NCBI RefSeq assembly: GCF_000744375.1
Contig: NZ_JQLU01000005.1
Location: 1,550,001 to 1,614,000 of the forward strand
DNA length: 64,000 bases
Reading direction: 5' to 3'
Source of the DNA: Carnobacterium gallinarum DSM 4847
Lineage (GTDB): Bacteria; Bacillota; Bacilli; Lactobacillales; Carnobacteriaceae
Below the pieces are notes generated by a model. The model was not told the origin of the DNA and made no database searches. It saw nothing but the letters and a program-made list of their open reading frames with translations. The position numbers and the translations under genes were made by a program. This document shows positions 35,501 through 44,039 of this stretch, piece after piece. Positions within the stretch are counted from its first letter, which is position 1; every line of letters starts with the position of its first letter.

Positions 35501-37053
35501 AGTTAGAACCCGTCATCGGGATTGCGGATATTCCAAGCATGCAGGCGCAAGAAACCTTGAGCTTGAATCTAACAAAAGAAGGACATTTAGTCGTCTTTTC
35601 AAGTCCCGCATTTGGGAAATCGACGTTCTTACAAACGTTAGTCATGGGCTTAGCGAGAAAGCACAATCCGGCTCGTCTCCACGTGTATTTACTTGATTTT
35701 GGAACCAATGGACTCTTGCCGTTACGCAGTTTGCCTCATGTGGCGGACACCATGAACTCGGATGAAGAGGAAAAAATCGGTAAGTTCATTCGCCGAATGA
35801 GTACAGAAATCAAACGTCGCAAGAAGATGTTAAGCCACTACGCAGTCGCGAATCTAGCGATGTATGAAAAAGCCAGTGGGAAAGAAGAGCCTAATATTCT
35901 TATCGTTTTAGATGGATTTGAAGGGTATAAAGGCATGAAATACGAAGATGCCTTAGACAAATGCTTAACGCAAATCTCACGAGAAGGTGCGGGGATTGGG
36001 CTGCATTTAGTTATTTCTGCTGGACGTACGGCGAGTATGCGAGCGAACTTACAAAGCAATATCAAGCTGCAATTAGTCTTGAAAATGATTGATGAAAGTG
36101 ATGCGAAGTCAGTGGTAGGACGTACGGACTTAACAATCGAAGACTTGCCAGGGCGTGGGTTGATTAAACTAGAAGAACCCGCCTTGTTCCAAGCGGCATT
36201 GCCAACAGAAGGGGAAGATACCTTGGAAATTATCGATGCAATCCAACAAGAAGCGAAGGAAATGAATGGGTATTGGACAGGGGAGAGAGCGGAAGAGATT
36301 CCGATGATACCGGAGATATTGGAAGAAACAGATTATCTACGTATGCTTGGTGTGAAAGAAACTCTTTCTACGCCAAATCTGTTTCCAATGGGGCTGGATT
36401 TTGAAGAAATTCAAAGTGTTGTATGGGATGCGAATAAATCAAACTTCTTATTTGCATATGGAAAAGTACAGGATGGTGAAAAAGTTGCGAAACGATTTAT
36501 CGAACGGATTCTTTTAAAAGAACAAAAATTATTATTGTTTGATTTACCAACGAGTGAATTATATGCCTTTCATACTCAAGTAAATGCAGTAGCAACAACG
36601 AAAGAACAATATACAGAGTTAATAGGAGCTATTCAAGAAAAGGTAGCGGAACGAGTGACACAATTTGAGGAATTTAAAAAGGAAAACAAAGAAAGTTCAC
36701 CAACAGAATACTATCAAAAAGTGGAACCAATTTATGTCGTACTAAATAACAGTATTAAATGTGTTGCGAATATGGATAGTAAGGACAGTGCAATCTTAGC
36801 GAAACTAATTGAAGAAAGTCGAATTCAAGGGTTCCGTTATATCGTACTAAATGATTTATTTGAGCTAGGAAAAGCATATGATGAAGTGAGCAAAGTGCTA
36901 AAACGTTTTGAAGATGTCATCATAACTACCCGATTAAATGATCAAAATGTCTTTACCGTAAATAATAAAGACTACAAAGAGGAAAGTTTAAAAGAAGATG
37001 AAGCGTATTATATTACGGATAGTTATGCACTTAAGATTAAACAAGAACATTAA
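32527..37053 (+). CDS. essC: T7SS FtsK/SpoIIIE-type ATPase EssC
   Basis: 1508 residues. Two N-terminal FHA-like domains (1-190), two membrane helices (about 238-282), then ATPase domains: D1 or D2 with GTTGSGKSE near residue 680, the next with PAFGKST near residue 1025, and a divergent last domain with no clean Walker A. The last 200 residues are the variable tail, which in Staphylococcus differs between strains and is tied to particular effectors. Base use in the final 700 bp is more AT-rich than in the conserved part. A second, shrunken essC with another tail lies at 40543. Confidence 0.96.
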   Translation: MKSVKLSINNDHYLHQLVLNPKESYRIGSQPHHDVYFPTAELAEGEVGEELQLDFHEASQQWGFQNADVARVLELNHENEIKLNQTTLTYNLLEVTDPVAYQLDIEKNWHIGSDNAATIQLPNQMLEKYTVTRTTDGWEIQPLGCGLFINYYYQTTKTQLKAGDVLFLAGHFLTIFQDELHVTGNGNLTVHLPKLAESSHGFYDEYPDYHRSPRIIYREPEEKITINTPDNEPAKPSEQLLKMILPPLMMMGATIAMSFLQSRGPFVLITAGTTVVTTIFSISSYLKNRKKYKIDSADRIRIYTHYLMNKSEELYKLNQEQRNGRLYHYPDVQTLTKEVAKYNHRIYEKTPLHFDFLTYRLGLGRVETSSDISYKGSDGQKKLDDLSQEGMDVWTGSRYVEGVPVTTELTLGPIGYIGPRPLVLEQLQLLVNQLAFFHSYHDLQFITIFPEDELAEWNWMRWLPHATLQDMNVRGFVYHQRSRDQVLNSLTQILKNRKNAQDENKRDADSTIFTPHYVVLITDVKLILDHTIMEFFNEDPTSLGCSIIFVQDVMSSLSENVKTVIDIRDRNTGVMVLENGELKNTPFALDHFPAEFDKEQLPRTLAPMNHLQNLKNSIPESVTFMEMYQVERFEELDVQTRWAAHSPHKSLAVPLGLRGKEDVVMLNLHEKAHGPHGLVAGTTGSGKSEIVQSYILSLAVNFHPYDVAFLLIDYKGGGMANLFRNLPHLLGSITNLDGAQSMRALISINAELKRRQRLFSENNVNHINQYQKLYKDGDVSEPMPHLFLISDEFAELKSEQPEFMKELVSTARIGRSLGIHLILATQKPSGVVNDQIWSNSKFKLALKVADRADSMEMLKTPDAAEITQAGRAYLQVGNNEIYELFQSAWSGADYQPDKDESTAEDLTVYAINDLGQYDILSEDLSGLENADEVKTVPTELDAIIDGIHAITEAAGIASLPRPWLPPLETRNYLPILDPVEYVKEWANSEKGELEPVIGIADIPSMQAQETLSLNLTKEGHLVVFSSPAFGKSTFLQTLVMGLARKHNPARLHVYLLDFGTNGLLPLRSLPHVADTMNSDEEEKIGKFIRRMSTEIKRRKKMLSHYAVANLAMYEKASGKEEPNILIVLDGFEGYKGMKYEDALDKCLTQISREGAGIGLHLVISAGRTASMRANLQSNIKLQLVLKMIDESDAKSVVGRTDLTIEDLPGRGLIKLEEPALFQAALPTEGEDTLEIIDAIQQEAKEMNGYWTGERAEEIPMIPEILEETDYLRMLGVKETLSTPNLFPMGLDFEEIQSVVWDANKSNFLFAYGKVQDGEKVAKRFIERILLKEQKLLLFDLPTSELYAFHTQVNAVATTKEQYTELIGAIQEKVAERVTQFEEFKKENKESSPTEYYQKVEPIYVVLNNSIKCVANMDSKDSAILAKLIEESRIQGFRYIVLNDLFELGKAYDEVSKVLKRFEDVIITTRLNDQNVFTVNNKDYKEESLKEDEAYYITDSYALKIKQEH

Positions 37054-37068
37054 AAGGAGTTTGACTTT

Positions 37069-37842
37069 ATGAAAAAAAGAAGAAAAGTCATTATTGGTCT
37101 AGCGTTATTAATATGTATAAGTGTAGTAGTAAGTGGATGCAAGTCGAAAAAAAATATAGTGAAAGAAATGACTCCGTTAATGTATGAATATCAAAAACGT
37201 CCTTTGATGGAGTATTTTAGCTCGGGGGAAAGTAGTATTCTTATACAAAATTCAGCTAGTAATGTATTGGAAAATGGAGATTCATTAACTAAAGGTATGG
37301 TTTTAAAATACTACCCGACAGAAAAAAAAGCTTATGGAGAATATTTTGAATGGTTATTTCCTAAAGAAGATGGTAAAGAAGATGAAGAAAAAAATTTTCC
37401 TGTAATGTATGAAAATGGAAATTATTATATGAAAGAAGGCATCGAGCTAACAGAAGAAATAAAAAATTTCAAGTTTATGGTCGAAGAATTTGATTTTACT
37501 CAAGAGTATACAAAAAATCTTAAAATTGAAAAAAGTGGTTATAACTTTGAAGTACCAGATTATTCACTTTTATATGAATTGCCTAAAAATGATGACATGA
37601 TTAAGAATTATATAAAGAATAAACAGTTGTTGAAGTATGATTATGCGACTGATATAGGATTTAGTAGGAATGGAAATGGGTATTCGGGTGGAAGAATAAA
37701 ATTAAATATTCATCGAAATCCAAATATTTACATTAGTGAATCGATTAGTAGAGATACAAGTGAAACAAGTGGAAATGATTATCGAGCATTATTTTTAGGA
37801 GAGGAGACAGAAAATGAGCAAGAAACATCCGATTTACAATAA
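37069..37842 (+). CDS. Lipoprotein, probable immunity factor of the T7SS lipase (TilA-like)
   Basis: 257 residues with a lipoprotein signal (ISVVVSGC), so exposed outside the membrane. Conserved blocks shared with the copies at 46789 and 47745 are KSKKNIVKEMTPLMYEYQ, GMVLKYYPTEKKAYG and DYRALFLGEETE. It follows essC by 15 bases and its last 29 bases overlap the lipase effector start in another frame. In S. aureus the T7SS lipase TslA is neutralised by the neighbouring lipoprotein TilA; here the same arrangement suggests the same role (inference by synteny, not by recognised similarity). Confidence 0.72.
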   Translation: MKKRRKVIIGLALLICISVVVSGCKSKKNIVKEMTPLMYEYQKRPLMEYFSSGESSILIQNSASNVLENGDSLTKGMVLKYYPTEKKAYGEYFEWLFPKEDGKEDEEKNFPVMYENGNYYMKEGIELTEEIKNFKFMVEEFDFTQEYTKNLKIEKSGYNFEVPDYSLLYELPKNDDMIKNYIKNKQLLKYDYATDIGFSRNGNGYSGGRIKLNIHRNPNIYISESISRDTSETSGNDYRALFLGEETENEQETSDLQ

Positions 37843-40345
37843 AAATGGGGAAAGTACCAGTTCGGTTTCAAAAGTTAGTTATGGTATAGAAACGTTGTTA
37901 GTAGATGGAGCCAGTGCAGACGATATACAAATTTATATAACTAGTTTATACAAAGACGAAAATTTCCCACCTAACCTTCAATACATCGACAGTTATTACG
38001 ATGAAGGTGGAACCTGTGGTGTTGCTTTTCTAGATACAACTACTGGTAAAGTGGTATTAGGATACGCAGGTACACATATGGACGCAGATGGAATGAAGGA
38101 TGTATTAATAGATGCGGGTATTATACTAGGAAATACAGGACATTCGGCACCAGCAGTCGATTTTTATAACGAGATTGCAAAAGTAGGCTACCCTATTACA
38201 CTTACAGGACACTCTTTAGGTGGAAATATTGCCGTATTAGTTGCTTTAATTACCAATAATCCAACAACTGTAACCTATAATGGTGCGCCGTTATCTGTAT
38301 CGAATGGAATTGAAATTTTTCTGAATTTTCTTAATGCAGGTTTTCCCGAACAACTTACAGCAGAAATTATGATGCAGATATTGTCTTCAGAAAATAAAGA
38401 ATTCTTAGAAGAATTAATGAAAAATTTTGATGGAGATATTACTCGATTTGTATCAGAAAAAGATGAGTTAAATGGTATATCTGATGTATTTGAGGGGGTT
38501 TATATTGGAAATGAATATAGGATTTACAATAAAAATACTCATTCAATTGATTTCTTTTTAGAGGAGGATATGCAAACGTATCTTACAAAAATTCTAGACT
38601 TGGAACAACAGAAAACAATTTATGAAGACGTTGGAGTAGATGTAGATGGTGATGGAAAATTAGATGTGATTCGTTCGGGGCGTCAGTTAGTAGTAAAGAA
38701 TTTATTAGGAACCCCAGGAGCTAATGCTGGTGGTAGTGGTGGAAAAATTCAGATTAATCCAGAATCACTGCTGAACCTAAGTGTGAATATTCAAGGAATG
38801 GCACGAGATGATATGGTTTGGGTGAATCAAAACATTACACAATGTGAGTCTAAAAATGAGTCCATTACAGGTTCATTTGAAACAAGAAAAGAGCAGTTAA
38901 ATCAAGCTGTGGTTGACGGTTTAAATGGTAGTGGTTTAGGAACCTTGTTAGCGGGGATTAATGATTCATTTGGGAAGATAAAAGATAAAAAAAGTACTTT
39001 AAAGACCGTCGCAGACTTCGATGCTTATTCCATTACAAGAAAGTTTGATTATTTAGGAGAAAGTGGAAAACGAAAATGGTTTAAAGGTGGGGATGAATGG
39101 ACGTTTCCTGATGTAAGTGATTTTGGAAAACAGTTGAAACAATTGATGTCTGCTAGTAGTATTTTAATTCATAATATTGAAACAAATGGGGAATTTAACT
39201 ATACCACAAATGATGGCAGTACAAAAATTTATCAGTATGATACAATTTCTGATATTTCTAAAGCGATTGTAGGAATTACCAATGGACTAGAGCCGAAGAT
39301 CAAAAAAGTATTTAAAGGACTTGGTTTAAGAAAGGGAAATAATGATGGAATTTCCCAATCCTTAACAGAAGTATTTGAAATTGAGCATCAAAATGCGTCT
39401 GAATTGGCTAAAGCATTGTCAACCATTAGCGCCCTTAGTACGTCTATTGCGATTAATTATCAAGAAAAGGATAAGTGGATTGCAGAATCAATAAAAAATG
39501 GAGAATCTAGTTCAGCTCCTAATGTACTAAACGTCCCAAAAACGTATGAAGCTTTCTTAAAAGAAACACAAATTTTTGATGATGTGAAAGATGTTTTACA
39601 AGCTTTTGATAAACAAGTTGAGAAGCAAAGTCAGGACTTAAGTAAAATAATTGGGACGTCCTATACGGATATTTTAGATAGATTGGAAGCCAAGACAAAA
39701 GTAGTTAGTGAAGGAATGAATGAATTAAAAAACATGATTAATGCTCTTTCAAAAGAAATGGATAAAGAGATTACTTATGAGGATGAAACAATGAAATTAG
39801 TAACTCTACCAGTTGATACAAGTAAAACAGCATCTCCAGGTCCAATCGCACCTATAAATAAGTGGGAGAAAGAAACTAAACGAGGGAGTGCAGGAGTGTT
39901 GAGTAGTCATTTTCCAGGAGATGTACAAGTTGCTATTAAAGATCTCAAAGATAATGTTTTACCTTTATTAGATGTATTTAATGCAGTCCTCACTGCATCT
40001 CAAATGTTTAATAATGAAGTGAATACTATGGAAAATTACTTAAAATCAGTAGTAGAAAAAGCGGTATATACAGCTTTAGATTTAGATGAAATAGTTAAAG
40101 TTCAGATGCTTTCAGGTGAGGTCATTCAGCGGATGATGTCTGAATTAACCAATTTAGATGATAGGTTAAAATTTGGTAACATAGGATTAGCGATTAAAAG
40201 CTTATCCTCTCAAGTTGGAGCTGTAAAAAAATTATTAGGTTATTTCAATGAATTGATACAAAATTGTTTTGGTCAACAAATTGGGGGCTCTAAAAGTAGC
40301 AGTTCCAAAGGACAAAAAGAGAATAGTTATACTGGAAGTTTTTAG
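37814..40345 (+). CDS. T7SS lipase effector with reversed domain order (TslA-like)
   Basis: 843 residues, no signal peptide. N-terminal alpha/beta-hydrolase domain: the nucleophile elbow TGHSLGGN has Ser134, and His243 in NTHSIDFF fits the catalytic His. A calcium-loop-like DVDGDGKLD (about 276-284) follows. From about 310 the protein is all helical, with repeated LXG/WXG-like coiled coils (INPESLLNLSVNIQGMARDD, then further heptads) and a serine-rich tail. Lipase first and LXG-like region last is the order of S. aureus TslA. Predicted: a secreted phospholipase that attacks rival bacteria. Translation is coupled to the lipoprotein gene by a 29-base overlap, with its ribosome site GGAGAGGAG inside that gene. 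Confidence 0.85.
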   Translation: MSKKHPIYNKNGESTSSVSKVSYGIETLLVDGASADDIQIYITSLYKDENFPPNLQYIDSYYDEGGTCGVAFLDTTTGKVVLGYAGTHMDADGMKDVLIDAGIILGNTGHSAPAVDFYNEIAKVGYPITLTGHSLGGNIAVLVALITNNPTTVTYNGAPLSVSNGIEIFLNFLNAGFPEQLTAEIMMQILSSENKEFLEELMKNFDGDITRFVSEKDELNGISDVFEGVYIGNEYRIYNKNTHSIDFFLEEDMQTYLTKILDLEQQKTIYEDVGVDVDGDGKLDVIRSGRQLVVKNLLGTPGANAGGSGGKIQINPESLLNLSVNIQGMARDDMVWVNQNITQCESKNESITGSFETRKEQLNQAVVDGLNGSGLGTLLAGINDSFGKIKDKKSTLKTVADFDAYSITRKFDYLGESGKRKWFKGGDEWTFPDVSDFGKQLKQLMSASSILIHNIETNGEFNYTTNDGSTKIYQYDTISDISKAIVGITNGLEPKIKKVFKGLGLRKGNNDGISQSLTEVFEIEHQNASELAKALSTISALSTSIAINYQEKDKWIAESIKNGESSSAPNVLNVPKTYEAFLKETQIFDDVKDVLQAFDKQVEKQSQDLSKIIGTSYTDILDRLEAKTKVVSEGMNELKNMINALSKEMDKEITYEDETMKLVTLPVDTSKTASPGPIAPINKWEKETKRGSAGVLSSHFPGDVQVAIKDLKDNVLPLLDVFNAVLTASQMFNNEVNTMENYLKSVVEKAVYTALDLDEIVKVQMLSGEVIQRMMSELTNLDDRLKFGNIGLAIKSLSSQVGAVKKLLGYFNELIQNCFGQQIGGSKSSSSKGQKENSYTGSF

Positions 40346-40490
40346 ATGGAAAAACTAAACTATATTGTTTATAAAGATATATATAAATAGGACATATTCT
40401 TCTTGAAATGCAAGGATTTTTAACAAATGGTCTCTTTAATTTTTGAAATAAATTAAGGAAATGAAAAAAATTAAAGAGGTTATGATTTGT

Positions 40491-40530
40491 GTAAAATAAG
40501 TATAGTACAGTGTTTCTATACTTATTTTAT
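40491..40530. terminator. Hairpin at the module boundary, copy 1
   Basis: GTAAAATAAGTATAG pairs with CTATACTTATTTTAT. It is directly preceded by another inverted repeat (CTCTTTAATTTTT near 40435 against AAAAATTAAAGAG near 40466). A similar hairpin lies at 46698-46739, also just before an essC relic. May act as a terminator; the repeated position hints at a module border. Confidence 0.55.
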
Positions 40531-40542
40531 TTATACATAAAA

Positions 40543-40837
40543 TTGCCAAGACCGTGGTTGCCACCGTTGGAAACCCGGAATTATTTGCCGATTTTAGATC
40601 CAACGGAGTATAGCGAAGAATGGGCACGTCCAGAAAAAGGCGAATTAGAACCCGTCATCGGGATTGCGGATATTCCAAGTATGCAGGCGCAAGAAATCTC
40701 TAAAAGCTTCAGATCAAGTAACAGTTGCAACAAATGTGAAGTCTTATGGTGAGGTAGCCTTACCCGTAGAGGAATGTTATTACGTAATTGAAGGAATTGC
40801 ACAAAAGATGAAAGTACCAAGACTAAGTGAGGTGTAG
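40543..40837 (+). pseudogene. essC relic: internal fragment joined to a different C-terminal tail
   Basis: Bases 40543 to about 40695 match essC around 35401-35553 (LPRPWLPPLETRNYLPIL, IADIPSMQAQE). After a frame-breaking deletion the DNA encodes ASDQVTVATNVKSYGEVALP, then VEECYYVIEGIAQKMKV and a stop at 40837. That end is analogous to, but different from, the tail of the intact EssC (NDQNVFTVNN, DEAYYITDSYALKIKQEH). So this is the remains of a second EssC variant. Confidence 0.85.
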
Positions 40838-40839
40838 GG

Positions 40840-41820
40840 ATGAAGTATAAGGCAATAGTAGTAGGATTGTGTTTGGGATTATTGGTAATAGGAGGATGCA
40901 AAATGACAAAATCATATAGTTATAAAGAAATTATCGAGAGTGGAAAAATTGATGTAGAAAAAGCAAAAGCATCAGGTTATGTAACAATGGAAGAAAAAGA
41001 AAAATTAGGCTATTACACAATAGATGCTTCTTCTAATCGAGGAACAATCAAGAGAGCGTACGAACAAAAAGATGAAATTTATGCCCATATTCGAGAAGAA
41101 GTTGAAACAAGTTTAGGAAGAGACATTAAGATATTGGGAATGGAGGCACCGTTTCCTTATGATGCTGTAGACATTACATTTGTATCGGTTGACGAACCAA
41201 TTGTAAAAGACATGATGACAATAAGTTTATCTGATAATGGTTATTTCAGTGAAGGGGCAACAAAAAGTGAGGCTGGAAATGGGTTTCAAGAGGATGTTAT
41301 TATAGGCTTATATTTTATGGCCTATAAAGAAGAGATTAAAGAAATGTCGAAATATATTGAAGAAACTTATCCACAGTATCAAGGATTTCCAGCTAATTTA
41401 ATGGATTATACAGATAAATTGGATCCTTTTATTATGATTCATTTTACAATTCCAGATAGAAATATTGAACGAATGGATAATGCGGAAAAAGAGAAGGCAG
41501 AACTTTTTGCCTTATACAAGGACAATCCAATTCGGAGTGATGAAGAGTGGAAACAGCTATTTGAAGAAAAAACTAATCTAGATTTTTTAGTGAATGTAAA
41601 TCTGGTTATTAGGGATGAATCTAAAATACCAACAGAAAAAATGGCAAATGAAATTCTAGATGATATAAAAATAAATCCATTATTTAAAAATTATTTTTCA
41701 TATGGAACGATGATTTTATCAAATTTATGGGATACAAAAAGGAATCATAGTTTAATTCGAGAGAATTATGCTTGGACTCGTGATCAAGAAAAAGTAGGTG
41801 ATTCATCTAATGGGAACTAA
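40840..41820 (+). CDS. Lipoprotein directly after the essC relic, unknown
   Basis: 326 residues with a lipoprotein signal (LLVIGGC). The rest is a hydrophilic extracellular domain with YVTMEEKEKLGYYTIDASSN and many acidic and lysine residues. It starts 2 bases after the stop of the essC relic, exactly as an immunity lipoprotein would follow an intact essC. I infer it is the first gene (immunity-type lipoprotein) of the older module. It is unrelated by eye to the lipoprotein at 37069. Confidence 0.65.
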   Translation: MKYKAIVVGLCLGLLVIGGCKMTKSYSYKEIIESGKIDVEKAKASGYVTMEEKEKLGYYTIDASSNRGTIKRAYEQKDEIYAHIREEVETSLGRDIKILGMEAPFPYDAVDITFVSVDEPIVKDMMTISLSDNGYFSEGATKSEAGNGFQEDVIIGLYFMAYKEEIKEMSKYIEETYPQYQGFPANLMDYTDKLDPFIMIHFTIPDRNIERMDNAEKEKAELFALYKDNPIRSDEEWKQLFEEKTNLDFLVNVNLVIRDESKIPTEKMANEILDDIKINPLFKNYFSYGTMILSNLWDTKRNHSLIRENYAWTRDQEKVGDSSNGN

Positions 41821-41986
41821 TATTAGAGGGATTAGTCATGAAGCAATGATAGAATTGAATGGATTTTGGGCATATGAAATTCAGAAAAATCCAGATGATT
41901 ATGATGTGGATACCGGTTATCCAAATGTGCCAAGTGGTTCAGTTTCACCAGACACGGCAAAAAATTCAGGTTATCAACATAAATAA
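41810..41986 (+). CDS. Short 5' fragment of a lost effector gene (candidate)
   Basis: 58 codons from an ATG inside the end of the preceding lipoprotein gene (MGTNIRGISHEAMIELNGF, ending NSGYQHK). It overlaps its upstream lipoprotein gene in the same way that the lipase gene overlaps its own. The frame ends abruptly without domain features. It is probably the stub of a lost toxin, retained because the upstream stop codon lies within it. Confidence 0.4.
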   Translation: MGTNIRGISHEAMIELNGFWAYEIQKNPDDYDVDTGYPNVPSGSVSPDTAKNSGYQHK

Positions 41987-42011
41987 TAGGACAACGAGGT
42001 AAACGTAAGCT

Positions 42012-42686
42012 ATGAAAAAATATAAAATAGCCGCTCTATTAGTAAGTAGTGTACTGATTTTAACAAGTTGTAAGTCTCTTCAAGATGAAGCAAATAAATC
42101 TGTGGAGAGCTATCGTTCCTCATTAAAAGAAGAGGAATCTAGAACTAGTACGAGTGATTCTAGTAATGTAAGAACAATAGATAGCAATGAAGGAAAGGCA
42201 ATGGTTACTGAAAAAGTCGAGGTGTTGTTGCCACCATTTTTAGAAGATGAGACTGTCAAGAAAGAGTCTGAAAATGATATAAAAATGTTCTCAAAAATTC
42301 AAGAATTTTATAATGATAAAGAAATAGAATTCTATAGTAAATCAATTACTTTTTTGAATGCATATAGTTATTATGATTCTAGTAATGGAGAGGTTATTTT
42401 TAGTGGTATTCTTGTCAATGGTACGTCTAATGAAATAACGGAAATAAGTGGATTTATCGGAGATATAAAAATTGACAAATATCCTGAAATGATAAGTGCA
42501 GTTGGAAGTTTTAATCTATCAGAAAAATATTTTGGAACTTTAAAACCTAAACAAGCAATAACTATTTTAATCACAGCACCAATAATGCCATCAGAAAAGC
42601 AGATGCCAGATAAAGATATTATTTTTGAAGAAAAAGAAGTTACAGCGATTCCGTATGGGTTTGAGTATACAATAGTAGAGAAATGA
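42012..42686 (+). CDS. Lipoprotein in T7SS effector region, unknown
   Basis: 224 residues with a lipoprotein signal (VLILTSC). A serine/threonine-rich spacer (about 40-60) leads to a folded domain with ISGFIGDIKIDKYPEM and FGTLKPKQAITILI, resembling a beta-sandwich of the kind that carries extracellular binding domains. Ribosome site AACGAGG. Probably surface-exposed; role unknown, but an immunity or adaptor role is possible given its neighbours. Confidence 0.6.
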   Translation: MKKYKIAALLVSSVLILTSCKSLQDEANKSVESYRSSLKEEESRTSTSDSSNVRTIDSNEGKAMVTEKVEVLLPPFLEDETVKKESENDIKMFSKIQEFYNDKEIEFYSKSITFLNAYSYYDSSNGEVIFSGILVNGTSNEITEISGFIGDIKIDKYPEMISAVGSFNLSEKYFGTLKPKQAITILITAPIMPSEKQMPDKDIIFEEKEVTAIPYGFEYTIVEK

Positions 42687-42707
42687 AGTAGAAAGGAATT
42701 AATTTGG

Positions 42708-43118
42708 ATGACAAAATTAAAATTGAATCTTCAAGATGCCCAAGAACGAATAACGGGTTTGAGCACAGCAATTGACAACTATTTAGTTGAAATTGATATT
42801 CTTTTAGAAAATGTAAATTCACAAAAAAATAATATGAGTGAACAGGATCAAAAGGATATTTTAAAAAGCATGAGTAAAGGAGTAGCAGATGCTTTTGATT
42901 ATAAAACATATTGGAAGGGACTAAAATCGTTAAAAGCCGCTCCAATTATTTGAGTTGCATTAACAGCAGTCACAGCGGGAATGGCTGGATATGAAAATTT
43001 TAATGATGCAAAGACCTAAGGGTTATCGGATAGTGAAGCATCTGTGGCAACAACAATAAATACAGTAGCAGTAGATATAGCACTTCCTAGTGCTATAACC
43101 GCGGAGATATAGTTGGTG
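42708..43118 (+). pseudogene. Relic of an LXG-type toxin with glycine-rich hydrophobic part
   Basis: Open for 81 codons (LQDAQERITGLSTAIDNY, helical LXG-like start, then DYKTYWKGLKSLKAAP), then a TGA. Reading on gives VALTAVTAGMAGYENFNDA, a stop, GLSDSEASVATTINTVAVDI, ALPSAITAEI and GGWLGFG. Alanine/glycine-rich hydrophobic stretches of this kind form the pore part of TspA- and TelE-type T7SS toxins. Several stops show it is dead. The intact polytopic membrane protein downstream would be its immunity partner. Confidence 0.6.
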
Positions 43119-43179
43119 GTTGGTTAGGATTCGGGTGATGTTAAAACTATTCATAATAGATGTATGAGGAGAAAATAGT

Positions 43180-43920
43180 ATGAATTTGAATAAATATGAA
43201 GAAGAAGATTTTTATGCATATAAATATAGTTTAAAGATAAAAAAGAATCAAACACCAGAAACAATTGCTAGCTTTTTAAAAATTTGGTTAGTGTTTTGTT
43301 TAGGAGTGATAGTATATTTGTACCTTGAATTAAGTAATGGGTATGGAGAACCTATATCTTGGATTATTTTTGCATGGTTAATAGTATCAGTTCCGCTAAG
43401 TTTACTATTTACTATCAAAAAAATTTATCAAAGATTTCAAGCAACTCAAGCAATTTTGTTCTCTCAGTCACTTTTTTTATTTGGAAGTTCATTTGTGATT
43501 CTTTTCAAAAATTTGCTAATTAGTAGTCCTGAAAATATTCCACTATCTGAAACTGGTTTTAGACCATACTTTATATTTTATAATATATATATATATCTAT
43601 GTATACTGTTAGTTCTTTTAGGAAGTTATTTATATTTTAAAAACTCATTAAAAAGTGGAGCATTTAGAAAAGAAAATGTAGAGGCTAACGAAAAAAAATC
43701 CAAAGTTAAGTATATGGCTCCTAGTCTCATTACCATTATTTCAGGTGGATTTGTTATTAGTATGAGTAAAATCGATTTAATTTGGGGTAATCATGTACTA
43801 ATTTCTGCTATTGCAATCCCAACGTTTATGTTATTTATTTTTGCAGCACCTGGTCCCCTTATTATCAGCTACTGTAAAAAAAGGTTTCCTGATTTTATAA
43901 TTAATTATAGTCATGAATAA
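43180..43920 (+). CDS. Polytopic membrane protein, probable toxin immunity
   Basis: 246 residues with about six membrane helices (first near 33-51; a charged loop KSGAFRKENVEANEKKS near 165; two last helices near 185-230). The N-terminal block NLNKYEEEDFYAYKYSLK is shared with the broken copy at 44040. It lies directly after a pore-type toxin relic; known immunity proteins against membrane-depolarising T7SS toxins are polytopic membrane proteins. Kept intact while its toxin decays. Confidence 0.6.
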   Translation: MNLNKYEEEDFYAYKYSLKIKKNQTPETIASFLKIWLVFCLGVIVYLYLELSNGYGEPISWIIFAWLIVSVPLSLLFTIKKIYQRFQATQAILFSQSLFLFGSSFVILFKNLLISSPENIPLSETGFRPYFIFYNIYIYLCILLVLLGSYLYFKNSLKSGAFRKENVEANEKKSKVKYMAPSLITIISGGFVISMSKIDLIWGNHVLISAIAIPTFMLFIFAAPGPLIISYCKKRFPDFIINYSHE

Positions 43921-44039
43921 GTCGGGAAAATGGTATTAATATTTAGGAATTAAAATTGCGGTTTTATCTTGGTTAGGATTTTAAAATATGAGCTATTTTT
44001 AGAATTCTATAAATATAATAAGATAAGGAGTTAACAAAT

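Noticed and set aside
40581-40901. Reverse-strand 106-codon frame over the essC relic
   Set aside because: Antisense of essC-derived sequence, with the same antisense pattern present under the intact essC near 35439-35708; an effect of codon use, not a gene.
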